DNA of 64,000 bases from Moniliophthora roreri (lineage: Eukaryota > Basidiomycota > Agaricomycetes > Agaricales > Marasmiaceae), in assembly GCA_001466705.2 (NCBI GenBank), contig LATX02000078.1, forward strand, positions 62,001-126,000, written 5' to 3'. Positions 48,551-60,618 of this stretch are shown in pieces (the first letter of the stretch is position 1; each line of letters opens with the position of its first letter). Both the position numbers and the translations under genes were made by a program. The notes below the pieces were generated by a model. The model saw only the letters and a program-made list of their open reading frames with translations, was not told where the DNA came from and searched no databases.

Positions 48551-48751
48551 CAGACGCATTGACCAGGACGCATTGACCAGGGCACACCCTACTTACTGCC
48601 GTAGAGGCAGTAGGACAGCAGTAACCTATATGCCTCGGTCCGCCTCAGGCGAAGGGCTTACCCTCTGCAGGGGTGTTCTTTCCATGGAAGACATGAGACG
48701 GACTGGGGCATATGGGTTACTGCTGTCCTACTGCCCTGGTCAATGCGTCCA
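48551..48751. repeat. imperfect inverted repeat with interrupted arm
   Basis: Right arm 48708-48751 (GCATATGGGTTAC...GACCAGTGC-type complement: CCCTGGTCAATGCGTCC) is the reverse complement of a left arm in two pieces, 48566-48584 and 48608-48633. The left arm is interrupted by a 24-25-nt insertion (48585-48608). The word GACGCATTGACCAGG also occurs twice in tandem at the left edge (48553 and 48567). The arms enclose about 75 nt. It could be a small hairpin element or MITE remnant. Confidence 0.7.
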
Positions 48752-48759
48752 GTGTTAGC

Positions 48760-49131
48760 AGTCGTGTGGTTTTGATCGGGGGAGAGTTCGTGCGTTCTGG
48801 ACAGGGAAAGATTGGGCTTTTGTCAATCCCAAGGCTGCTTCGTGCATGAACGCTACCTTACCCTTTATGATTTTCTCTTCCCCCTACTTATCCTGCCTTC
48901 CTTCATTTCAATCCTTCACCTGAAACATGGGACATTGGAATTTGATTGCAGATACGCGTGCTTCCCAAGTGGTCGAAAGATCAGTTATCAGCGATCGGAA
49001 CGATAGTCTCCCCTAGGCGACTCATACATATGAGTCTGCTTGAAATTATGGAAAAAAAATAAACCATGTGACTTAACTTCGCATCCGTCAACGGTCCTCT
49101 TTTCTTAACTTGTTCAGCTCTATACCCCTAA
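48760..49131. other. intergenic
   Basis: No supported gene. Confidence 0.4.
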
Positions 49132-49745
49132 ATGCACTTCTCTTTCAACCCTTCCACTCCTTTGACGCCCTCAAGGCTGTGTCTCCGCGTTCCCTTGTCC
49201 GATCGCAGCCCCATTGAGTCTGCAGACAATAGCTTCAATCCAACTAATGCTTCGAAACCTCGTCGTCTTCGTGGCCCCAATATCAAACCTAAGAAGCAAA
49301 GACATCGCATAGTCGTCGCAAATCGCGAGAATGACGACGTCTTTACCTCTGGTAGACCCAGTAATGAAAAAACATCAATACATTCACCTAATCCACCATA
49401 TACACAAAACACCTCGTGTTGGTACATCTCAGGTCCCTTCCACACCTCTCAGCATCACCAGACGATGTCATTTTGAAACTCCCTGTGAACCTTTACGAAA
49501 ACGGCACAAAACAGCTCAGAGATGAGGAGCTGCTGGCTGAGTACCAACCGCGAACTTCATCGAGACCGCCGAGTTCTAGAGGATTTGGGGGGTATTCGCT
49601 TCAGGAGCGGCCATGGAACGCGTCAGAACCTTTCGCGTCAATCTCCACCTTTGTGTCCCTTTGTGTCCCAGGTATCGGAACTGATAAGACGCCAGGAACG
49701 GGCTTTACCTGGCGTCGGATCAGACTGATTCTGTGCGGAGATTAG
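49132..49745 (+). other. possible small gene, unrecognised
   Basis: Two overlapping plus-strand frames (49132-49476 and 49416-49745) might be joined by an intron starting at the GTAGACCC donor near 49352. The first is basic (PRRLRGPNIKPKKQRHRI) and the second reads LKLPVNLYENGTKQLRDEE. No domain is recognised. It may be coding or decayed. Confidence 0.25.
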
Positions 49746-49849
49746 GCGCACCTCGTTGCACCTCTCCTCTGCCCTCCATCGCACCTCTCTCACACATCGC
49801 CTCAGACCTCTCCAAGTCTCCAAGTGCCCCGTGGACCGCCTGCCGGTGA

Positions 49850-50275
49850 TCACTTCCGGCGACAGTGACTCATCACCGGCCCCTCAACTTCAACCATCAA
49901 TCACACGACCCTTTGTCATCGTCCCCGTACCCCTCGTCGTCATTTCCGCCATTCTGGACATCAGTTAGTCGCTGGACCTCCACCGCCGGCCTCAGCGACT
50001 CATGTGACTCATTGCCGGTTCCGCCACATCAACCACTGCTTCTACACAACCTTCGTCATCGTTCCGAATGCCCTCGTCATTGCCCGGAGTAGCCGTCGTT
50101 GTCGTAGTTGACTCTTTTTTGTCATAAAAGAGCCTCAGGTGCGTCTTGTGCTGATATTTTGTTTGAATTTTGATACTTATTACTAGTACTACGACCAGTT
50201 TCAAGAAAATTTTTCGTCTGTAATATGGCCTAACGACTGTCCCAAACCCGGTCGGAAAGAGGGTGGACTCTAATC
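49850..50275 (+). repeat. CpG-rich copy of an inverted repeat pair
   Basis: About 430 nt matching the reverse complement of 52440-52875. This copy keeps its CpG dinucleotides. See the finding on CpG decay. Confidence 0.85.
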
Positions 50276-52439
50276 TGTGCCCCTCGTCATCGTTCCCACT
50301 GTCCCGGACACCATTTGGCTGCTGGTCCTTCACTGCCGGCCTCATCGACTCATTTTGGTTCCACTGTACCCATCAGGAGGGCAGCTTCCGGGGGAGAGAA
50401 GTTAGTTATTCGGAGACGTGGGAATGCTTGACGAGTGACCGAAATGGCGAAGACTAGGAGATGGTGGTCATATACATTGGATGTTGAATTACACTTCACG
50501 GGAGGCATTTTGTATCCACTCTGCTACCTATCTCAATATGGCTTTCTTGTCTTGCGTGTGGTGAGTGTGACTATCCTGCTACCCTATGCATTGGAACTAG
50601 AGTACAGTATATCGTCCTTGTACTGTACAGTTCCATTTACTCAGTGTAATCTATACATGTGTGCTCGTAGTCTGTCTTGAACTGGGGCGCACCTGGAGAC
50701 TATGATTGGCCCAATTCCTAGCGCCCAATAAGCGCTGGGTCTCTATCTCCTCAATTCCGACTTCATTGCAAGAGTTTTCACTGATCTACCACCTTCGGAA
50801 GAGCACAGGTGAGTATTAGCCATTGACATCATTGTATGCTGAGCTCTACAGATGTCTTGGTATCTGATTGATGGTGCAATAGTGCAACCCCGGTCAAAAA
50901 TCTGAGAAACTCACCTCTTCTGAAGGTTCATTAGCTCCTGTAACACTCATTATCATTGCTCTACCCAATATACCAGTCTAGAAACACTTTAATATCACCA
51001 AGAAATCCATTTAGAAATTATCTTAGCATTATCTCTAGGAGAGAATCTGTGAGTCAGGTCAAAAGTTACTAAAAACTGAGAAACTCACCACTTTCTTACA
51101 ATTTCTAGTGTTTATTGATTCCCCTCTGAGTCTGTGACTGAAAATCAGGTAGATAACTATCATTTACAATATTTAAGAAGTTTCTGGAGCTTTTGGGAGC
51201 AGATGGACTTGGGGAACATGGTGGTCCAGGTTGAGGTTGCGTTCAAGACATATTGATCATACATGATCTTCGACTCATATCAATGACCCACAGCAAACTT
51301 GGCACCAGACACCACTATATTCTCTATTTCTGCTCTATATGATTACCTTTGAATGTTACTGAAATCCCAAGACCGAAAGAGACCAGGAACATTGACTTAA
51401 GGGTGGACTTAGTAGATGTGTAGTTGTCTCTCTGAGCTGATAACTGTTTTTCACTTGCTGCATGGGACTACAACAGAGATTTGTTTCATGTACAATGCTG
51501 CACTAGTCTGAGACATGAAAATATTCACATTTAAGAGTCAACCCAGAAGAGATTCACTGTCTCAGGACAGGCACCAGACTCTGGATGGGCCTAACACTTC
51601 ATGTGTCACGAAACAGAATCCTACAGCTGCAATATTCAGAAAGCATTGCCATTCAGTAGCACAATACATAAAGATACATGGTGAACTATTGGACTCTCAG
51701 TAGCTAACTAGAGCACTCTTAAGGAACAGAGCCTAAAGATTGTGAGTGCATGTTGTGAGGTGAGACTGAAAATTGATGACACCTTGATGATCACCAATGT
51801 TACATGTTCACAGCTATCATGGCCACTTGGCTGCAAATGAAACATGGTGTCTGGCTAATGTATAGCTGGGTGAACGACAGCAGACTTTTGACAGTAGCCT
51901 TCACAATGGTATAACTTAAGTGAAATTATGTCCAATGCAAGCACAAACTAGAAGAGATGCTGCAGATTGCCTTGTTCAAGAGCATGACAAACCAAACTGT
52001 ACATCCCTCATGTCTGGAACCATGCATTCCCAGGCTTCGAGTATTCATGAGACATGAGGGGTGTGTGAGGATGGAGTGAAGATGCCACTTGTGATAGTAG
52101 AAGACATGTGTCACAAGGCTTGCTAAGGGAAGAACAGCAGTCGTTGTGTGAATGGATGAAATTCACTGTTGTTGTGGTACAGTGTGAGGACACAATGCTA
52201 TTCTTTAATAAATTTCCAACATCTAGATAATGGTTAGTAAGAAGACTACTTTGTAGAATTGAGACGCACCTGAAATTTATTGAGTGGACAACAACAACAG
52301 CTACCCTGGGCAGCAACAAGGGCAGAGAGGATGATGGCAAAAGCTGTGGGAGTGACAGCTGATGTTGCAGGACCAGTAGTGACTCATCGAGACCAGTAGC
52401 AAGGACTGGCAAAAGAGCTGTGGGAGACTTGACTTTTTG

Positions 52440-52875
52440 AGGGTCCTCAGAGTCCACCTTCTTTCTGACCAGGTTTGGGACAGTTGTTAGGCCATATTAC
52501 ACATGAAAAATTTTCTTGAAACTGGTCATAGTACTAGTAATAAGTATCAAAATTCAAACAAAATATCAGCACAAGACGCACCTGAGGCTCTTTTATGACA
52601 AAAAAGAGTCAACTACAACAATGACAGCTACTCTGGGCAATGACAAGAGCATTTGGAATGATGACAAAGGTTGTGTAGAAGCAGTAGTTGATGTGGCGGA
52701 ACTGGCAATGAGTCACATGAGTCACTGAGGCCGGCAGTGGAGGTCCAGCAACTAACTGATGTCCAGAATGGCAGAAATGACGACAAGGGGTACAGAGATG
52801 ATGACAAAGGGTCGTGTGATTGATGGTTGAAGTTGAGGGGCTGGTGATGAGTCACTGTCACCGGAAGTGATCCCT
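52440..52875 (-). repeat. CpG-decayed copy of the inverted repeat pair
   Basis: Inverted partner of 49850-50275. Differences seen are almost all C-to-T or G-to-A at CpG positions of the other copy (for example TCGGAACGATGACGAAGG became TTGGAATGATGACAAAGG). A weaker copy of part of the unit (CAACAACAACAGCTACCC..., 52300-52390) lies just left, and another near 53755-53890 in the opposite orientation. Confidence 0.85.
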
Positions 52876-53639
52876 AACGAGAAATGTGATTACCTAGGCT
52901 GACGTTTCTGACCTGGGCTGACATGTATTGGCATTTTCTGACAATGCTACCAATTTTGACTGATTTTGGCTTTTTACATAGAAACAATAATAAGCAAAAA
53001 CCAAATCAGGTTCCAAGTCAATTCAAAGTCCAGTCAAAGTCTTGCCATTGTCATCCAAATGGTGGGTCTGTGCGAGCTGAGTTTAAATTTACCTCACAAA
53101 TACTGGTTCTCTGACTTCTAGTTTTCTTGCATTCCCTTCCATACCCACAACCTACAACCCACAGCCCCTGGCCCCATTCTCCTACAATCTCCCATGATAG
53201 AAGTGGACGTGTTGAGTTGGATAGTGAATTAAGGGCTTGGTTGTGTTATCAGTTTCTGTACTCAGGACCTTACAATGCTCACCAGTACGTGTCTTAACTG
53301 GTTGTCATGCCATGAGCTCATATCTGTCTTATAGCCTCCCATGAAACGATACTCGAATCAGACCAGAAAACACATTCTGCTCGGTAAGTACTCCTTATCC
53401 CTGTGACTACAGATGCTGATGTCGAATCTAAGTACATAGTTGGTTCTCTGTTGCCAGGAAGAGGTCTGAGGTATGTGATGATTCATTGCAGAATAATAAA
53501 TCTTAGAATAGTACTAGCTAGTCCTTCCTGTAGTAAATAGTTGGTCAATCAACATCAACTTCAGCTATTTTATCTGATGTGGTTCAACAATAATTGACGA
53601 AAATTGGCACATATTATCATGCCACTTGAAATATCAACT

Positions 53640-53720
53640 GGTGTGAGTAGGCATTGATAGACATCAATATATTCTCACTTACTAGCATTCATTGATGTCT
53701 ATTGGTGTTCTTCGATGGTC
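53640..53720. repeat. short imperfect stem-loop
   Basis: ATTGATAGACATCAAT near 53653 and ATTGATGTCTATTGG near 53691 are near-inverted copies around a 20-nt loop, inside the CpG-poor block. It may be a remnant of an element end or chance. Confidence 0.3.
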
Positions 53721-56700
53721 AGCATATGTCACCAGATTTCTGACTGGGACTCATTGCCAACACCAGTCCCGCAAAATCAACCACGACTCTCACGACTCTC
53801 GTCATCATTTGGAACAGTCTTGACATCACCTGGAGTCATTGTCATTGTCTGCTCAGGTTAGAGTTCTAGGTGCATCTCAATTCTTTTGGAAAATTTTCTG
53901 TTAACCAACTATGATATTCAAAATCTATTATTTGCCATTATCATCACCCAATAATGCAATTTTTCTCTGTTCTGCATCAACAACCATCATGAAAGCCCCC
54001 TTCCTGCATACACTCTCCATATGAAGACTAGATACTGATGTTGCCAATTCAAGTCAGCAAGTACCTCTCGAGTACAAAAACCCTTAGTCATTTCATTCAA
54101 GACATCACAAACACTTTGCTCCCTTGATATCTCATCCAATACAAAGAGTATTTGGGGAAGGACATTGGGGGATGACCTTGATAGTTTGCTTTGGGTATTG
54201 GCTTCACAAGGGTGCCTTGTAGTCATCAAAATAACTTAGGAATGATAGTTTGAGGTATGTACCCCATTTAAGGACTCAGGATCCTGATATCTCATTCAAG
54301 GAACATAATAGGTTTTACTGTACCAGTCCTCTCTTCTAACACACCATACAATGTCATCTACATGCAGCTGCTGCAATCTCAAATCCACCTCACAGCTTAT
54401 GACCTGAGTCCAGCTTGGATTCATCATACCAGGTTTTGGAACTGTAATACTGGATATGGGCTTGACGGGGTACAAGTATGTTGGCATGCTCATACTGCTT
54501 AGAGCAGTGACAGTGTGTAGGCAGTAGCGTTGGATAGTTGAGGAGAATGAATGGGGTACTAGGCTCCATGGGAAACATACTTTTCACACAGCTGAGTCAT
54601 TTGTATATAGTATTGAATGTCACAATTGTGTTTGGAACTCATTGTACTCAGAAGGCATAAAGTAATGAAGTGTGAAGCACCCGACAAGCACCCATTCTCT
54701 GTCTTTCTGTTCATCGACTCTCCTCAACCTGATAATATGTCTAACCTAGAAAAGACCCACTTTTATTCATTTTACACTACTTTTTGAATTGGAACACTTT
54801 AATATGACACCAGATAACAGGTAATAAGGACTAGAGTGAGCCCACTCTGCTAGTCATTGCCTTAGAGAAGCTATGGTACCTTGGAAAGTATGAAGAGCTA
54901 TATGATATGCTATACAGAGGTGCCGAAGCTGTACTTCCTGACTTATCTATGTATCAGATCTAAAATGGATCACTCATGAAACCTGTAGGGAACCTAACTA
55001 TGGCCCAACAAACACATTGGCTAGTTAACCAAGCTCTCAAATTGCTATCAAGGGAATTTTAATTTCTACTTTACCTTTCTATGATATCTGCAAAGTGCAG
55101 TCTGCAGTCAAACAGTACAGAGGTACTTAGAGGAGATTTCAAAACAGAAAGATGACTTAGAACAGGAACGATCATAGAACGATCCTCCTCTGAAGTCAAT
55201 ATATGGATCAGAGTCAAAGCAGGTGATCTCTTAATAAAGAATTCACTGGCAGCTAAACAATATGCGATAACCTAACTAGGTATAAGGTCATCTCAGAACA
55301 ATGGAACTCACTTCCAAAGGAAATCCACTACTTACAGACAGATACTATGAGACATACAAAGAATATCTAAAGGCATAAGAAGTCCTAAATAAGACCGAGT
55401 GTGCACTGTCAAAGGAGATAGGAACAGTAACAGCATGTTCCGACCTTGGAAACTTTGGCATCTAGGCCTCTACCAATGTGAGGATACTGGAGTGGGAAAT
55501 GCTGTAAAGAGACGGGACAGATACAGCCATCCACTTGTAGATACCTGACTTAGAAAAAGAGAAAATACAAATTATAGAGCCCAGAATGCCTGGAAACATA
55601 GATACCTGTGCAGATATGGTCAGATACCCTAGTGGCCAGACTCCATGACATCTGAATATTCCCTCTTTTAGTATCTCCATCACTCATTTATCATTTCCTG
55701 AATTATCAGACATTATTTATATTTTTCTGTAGATATATTCCTTGGACTGTATATAAGGACAGCTAGATATTCATACATGCTCAAGTAACTCTGCCCCCTC
55801 TGATTGTGAATACATGAAGAGTTTGTTTGGTGTATAAATTTGTGTGCCATTCCAGTTTTGCTTCCTCACTTCAGGCCCTGGAGATTGGTCCTGAGTGACT
55901 CCAGAGAGATAGACATCTGATAACGAACTTGCATCATAAGAGATAAGAGTAACATCTTGAGTGCATTGTCACACTTTTCTAAGAGAAACTTTACACCAAG
56001 AAGGAGCCTTGGGCACTTGGAGTGTGGCCTGTGTGTGTATCAGGTTGTGACACACTTAGAGTATTAGCAAGGGGTGTGCCTGCACTGAACTCTTTGTAGA
56101 AATCAGTCTAGGACCTTTTCCAGTACACTGTGTGCTGTAGTTATCTTGAAGAAGTCTTGAACTCTGTAGGGTCAGACTATTGGCTATCGAGTCTTTGTAT
56201 GGGACTGTAGCTCTTGTGTTTTGTGCTTTGTGCACCATGTTCTTGTGTGTGTGTTTGTGTGTTTGGATATAAACTCTTTTTAAAAACCCATATATACTCC
56301 TCTGGAGGTGAACACTTTGAAGTAGATTGCTTCCATAAGAGAGAGAATCAACCTGGCTAAGGGTTTTGTTGGCATTCTAAGTGCAGTAACTCTGATCATG
56401 TCGATCCACACTTGCACAACAAACTGAGTTAGACTTTTTGGAGGTTATCTTTTGGATAGCTTTCCACTAGTCTTATTCTTAGACAATTACCGATAGGGTC
56501 ATTCCACTCAAGATAAAGGTTCCATGAGGCTCAGATAACATTAATGAATATATTTTGGGAATATCATGGTATCATTGGTTGGAGGGTGCATGTCAGTGCT
56601 GTCAAACATTGTTCAACTATGAGAAACTCACCACCTTTTTAAATATTGGGAACTCATGAAGGCTCCTGTTACTCAGTGTTACGCACATTTTGTGAGGGGT

Positions 56701-57147
56701 GAAAGACAGTTCCACGTTGTTGTACTATAATGTTTCCTGGAATCACATATTTACACGAGTCAAACTTGAACTATGTAAACATGCCAGCTCGAAAGCGAGT
56801 AATCTGACGCGGCAGAAAACTTTTTCACACCCAACCGTTTACCAGGCGACCCTCCGTGATTCTTAATAGTACCTCCAGCACGCTTTGTGGCAGTACGGAT
56901 TGACCCAAAACCTAACAATCAATAGATTCATGTCAAAGACCTTTTTGTCTTGTTGGAGAAACAAAACTGACCAAAAAATGAAGGGCTTGTTATTGTTGAG
57001 CTCGACAATCGAGAGAGGAAGGACATTTTGGACGAGTACAAGGGACGGAGCCACCGACAATTGTCTATCTCAGACAACTGAGCACAGGCCGAGTGGCATC
57101 ACCGCAGGCCGAGTGAGTCAGGCCGTGGCCCAAAGGGCACGCTTTCG

Positions 57148-57156
57148 TATATAAAA
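57148..57156 (+). promoter_or_regulatory. TATA box of SKP1-like gene
   Basis: TATATAAAA lies about 95 nt before the ATG at 57249, just after the CpG-poor block ends. Confidence 0.45.
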
Positions 57157-57248
57157 TCAGCTATTTGAGCCTCAGCCGACAACCACGCTTACTCACGTAC
57201 AGCATTCACATCTGCCCCACCACCACCTTCAATCTTAATTTCTCTATC

Positions 57249-57806
57249 ATGTTTATCCTCGTCAGTTCCGATAACCAGCAGTTCACCGTCGACAAGGCGG
57301 TCATCGAGCGTAGCGTAGTCATCAAAGACATGCTCGAGGGTGAGCCACTGATCACTTATCTTTATTGCTCGCAGTCTTTGACGACGGCAACGCCCTTAGG
57401 CGTCCGCGAATCCGACCAACTCATTCCTCTTCCCAACGTGTCATCAAGCATCTTGAGAAAGGTCAATACTTCTGCTGCTTTCAGAGATTGTGTCGTTAAA
57501 AAAAAAGTCACGTAGGCCCTCGAGTACTACGAACATCCTCGAGGCAAACCTCTTCCTGCTAGCTCTCCCAGTCCCTTCAACTGGCTCGTTTCCGCACTGC
57601 GATGGCGAACTACTGCCGACTCGGGCCAAAGTCAGGATGATACCCGGAAACGCACCACACATTTCTCAGAGTGGGACCAAAAGTTCCTCGCTGTGGATCA
57701 GGTGATGCTTTTCGAGCACATCCTCGCGACTAACTACCTCGGTATCGTAGGACTTATGGGCGTCCTCTCCACTCATTCTCAAATCTTCTACACAAAGAAG
57801 ATGTAA
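57249..57806 (+). CDS. SKP1-like protein, C-terminally truncated paralog
   Basis: Paralog of Skp1, the adaptor that links F-box proteins to cullin in SCF ubiquitin ligases. Model: join(57249..57339,57400..57461,57516..57806), 147 aa. The N-terminus reads [20 protein letters not shown]; then [21 protein letters not shown], the BTB/POZ-like core; then [14 protein letters not shown] and [21 protein letters not shown] and [12 protein letters not shown]. Both introns are phase-consistent; the first uses the TTAG acceptor at 57399. The canonical end (helices that bind the F-box, then the acidic tail) is missing: after [15 protein letters not shown] the frame stops at 57804. A relic of the usual last exon (EWAENR plus stop) remains downstream at 57836. 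It may be a pseudogene or an altered Skp1 unable to bind F-boxes normally. Confidence 0.8.
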
Positions 57807-57835
57807 CCTTTCATTGACATTTTTCTTCCTTTTAG

Positions 57836-57856
57836 GAATGGGCAGAAAACCGGTGA
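57836..57856 (+). pseudogene. relic of SKP1 terminal exon
   Basis: Directly after an acceptor-like TTTTAG, the codons GAA TGG GCA GAA AAC CGG TGA read EWAENR-stop, the near-universal end of Skp1 (NEWAEDR). It is out of phase with the preceding frame and separated from it by a deletion. Confidence 0.7.
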
Positions 57857-58430
57857 AGAATTTCCCTCTTTCTTGTTAGTGCCACGGTGTTGGTTGTGTT
57901 ATTATCGTACATGAACTTGTATTTTTGTTGCTTTCCCTGCCAATCCGTGCCAATCTTCTTAATGAAAGTGAGGACCCTGAACGCCCGTAGTACAACGAGT
58001 GAAACGTGAGGTGACTCCGTGGACTGAAAAAGGAGGTTGTCTCGATCGCGATTTTTTTTGTTTACTCGGACGCAGCTGCACTCACTTTCCTACTGCGACC
58101 ATATGGAGGGTGCAAACGCGTGGGGCTGCTCAAAAGTCCTACAAACGCCAGTTCATATATCAGCCCTGGCTTTCGGACACGTAGAGGAATACATGTAGCC
58201 GTCTTATCAGAAACCCCACATTCTCTTGTGGGCCTACGTCCACTGTTGAGTTGCTGCTGGAAACAGGGTAGGGAGAGGGATAGTGGGGGTTGACGGTAAA
58301 GGTGTGTTAGCTGACTGTTGAGTACGTCGTGCCAGTGTAATATCTGCCTACCCAACAGCATACCCAACTGCAATAGCACTGCCCATTAGGACATCGTGCA
58401 TGGCCATTGCATTGGGATCCAGATCTGCTC
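57857..58430. other. intergenic
   Basis: No supported gene. Confidence 0.4.
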
Positions 58431-58439
58431 CCACGCTCT

Positions 58440-60330
58440 AACTGCGCTCCGCCGCACCACTACGATCATCGGCGGTTCGGATATCGAAGAGGTATTTACT
58501 GACTATTCTACTTACTTAAGGACCTACTTCAAGCTACAGTGAGGGTGGAAGGAAGTCAGAGAAGAGAGGCAAACGGCGTCCAGGTAGTCTCCCGCCTCAC
58601 ATTCCAACTTCACCTGAATACGCCAGAGCCACCAGGAGAGTATCTCTGGGGAATCTTCGACTTCGCTGAACAAGATCCCGACGCCGCCGAAATTTCGCGA
58701 ATGTCCTCACTACCTTCAATTCGCCAGCAGTACCAACACCACCCCTAACCCATTCCCCCGCACCTTCTGCACACTCGAGGTCTTCTTTAGCCTCTGTATA
58801 CGTAGTGAAAAAACGAATTCGTTGGTCTCCGCATACCAGAGGCTTGGCTTGACCTCTAGCGTTTGGATATGGTGGTGGATAAAAGGAAAGGCAGTGGTGG
58901 GGAGTACCTAAACGCAGCAACGACGGCATCCAGCATTTTCACTGAACCCACCACCATGTTCGGAGACTCCAAGAGCCCTTGCGTAGTCTGCCAGGGGTCC
59001 TCGAGCATCACCGACGATATCGAATGTGTGTGACGGTCACACACGCTCTTTCTCTTTTACTTCCATGACTGCCGGTGTACAGGTCAACAATGTGTGTTTT
59101 TTTTTTGTCTCTTCTACTTACTCTTGCATCCCAGGGCTATCTACAAGGTACAAGAAGGGTGGAAGGAAGACGGAGAGAAGGATAGAGGGCAACGGTACGC
59201 AGTGCGTGCACAATTTTTTTTTTTCCCTTTTTTTCATTATTCTAACCGTTCTTCTGTTATTCATAGGTTTCGTGAACACATCTCCATCGTCCCCAATGCC
59301 TATGCCACTCAACATCGCCGTCGTTACCCTCGAATGGCCGCCACATCATATCACAAGCTCTCCACCAAAGTCAACCACCACAGCCGCAACCAGTGGCCCA
59401 GGAACCACCAGCTTCAATTTCTGCGGGTTTCCTGGGTCGCTGATCACGATTACGATGTTGTCAAAGTCTCTCAAAGTCGCCTTGACATCGATATCGACAC
59501 CCGCAACACCCTCTCCTCGTACCCCCGCCTCCGGTCCCAACCTACTACCAGAATCCCCCAGAGAGCCCTTCTAGAGGCTCCTCGACCCACTGAACATGAT
59601 TTTGATGTCGCCGAGGGCTCGCAACGACATCGCACCTCCCAACTCACCACCGTCAACACTCGCTCGCGATACATCTCATCGACCACTCTCTACTGCGCAC
59701 TCGAGGCTTCCTGCAGCCTCTGAATATATAGAGAGCGACGAGCCCGGTGCTCTCCGGTGCTCTCGTTGTACCAGACGCTAAGGATAGCCTTGGATGTTGA
59801 ACTTGGCAGATAAGAGAAGAGGTAGCAATGACGACTCAAAACACGACGTCGGCGGTCTCCAGCGTTTGCGCTGATGCCATCACCGGGTGCGGGGCCCTCG
59901 AGAATCTCCTACATAGGCTGCCAGGGGTCCTCTCGCGTTATCGTTCACGTTGAGCGTGTGTAACTATGGTCACAAACGCTCTTTCTTTCCTACCACCACC
60001 ACCATTGTCGGCAACGCTAGGAAAAGGTACTTTTTTTCTTTGTGTACTCTACTCTATTTAGCTAATGTCCCTGTCTTAGAACTAGAAGCTCTGGAAATGC
60101 CACCACCTCACCAAAACGCGCCGAAGCCAAAGTCCACCATCACAGCCCCACCCACCAGCGCAGAAGCCACCAGGAAGTCCTCTTGGGGGGTTTTCTCGCA
60201 CGCTGGAGGCGAATTTAACATCAGTAGAATCCGCCGACGTCGTCTGTTCCGCTCCTGTCACCGACACTACCGTCTCCTCCTACCCCCGCCTCCAGCAGCT
60301 TGCAAAAACACCAGATAGTTGCACGCACCC
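58440..60330 (+). repeat. degenerate tandem repeat array
   Basis: Two to three diverged units of roughly 0.6-0.9 kb. Shared words at matching places: GTGGAAGGAAG near 58546 and 59159, CACTCGAGG with CAGCCTCTG- or TAGCCTCTG-like 3' parts near 58770 and 59698, CTGCCAGGGGTCCT near 58990 and 59920, and ACGCTCTTTCT near 59042 and 59977. Frames are broken and Pro/Ser/Thr-rich. They may be decayed copies of one gene, but the family is not recognised. Confidence 0.5.
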
Positions 60331-60618
60331 CCTTATCTGCTCTCACAACCTCTACATTCTCTCGAACGTCCACCGCTAGCTCTGGCACGCCGATTGGTTA
60401 CCTACGTCCGTCAGGTCACTGGTCACAACGTGGTTGGCCGAATCTACAAAATGGATTGCCGGAAAATCGGACTCAGAGACGGCCCAAAAAGGGCATTTTG
60501 TGCGAAATTTAGAGCAAAGTCACGGGCAAGTTAGATATTATTAGTACACATGTCCATGTAGCCCGAGGCAAATCTCAGCGATCCGATATAATGAACGCTA
60601 GAGCACAATAAAGTATCA

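Larger units (their letters stand above)
50690..56700. other. CpG-depleted, gene-free block (likely methylated repeat DNA)
   Basis: About 6 kb in which CpG is nearly absent; for instance 50941-51300 has only two. Flanks on both sides are CpG-rich. No open frame over about 150 codons is found and none has a recognised domain, although TpG/CpA are abundant. Repeated words such as GAGAAACTCACC (50903, 51079, 56621) and diverged copies of the 49850 repeat (near 52265-52450, 52440-52875 and 53755-53890) show it is composed of repeats. It is most likely an old, methylated transposon. Element class could not be determined. Confidence 0.7.
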
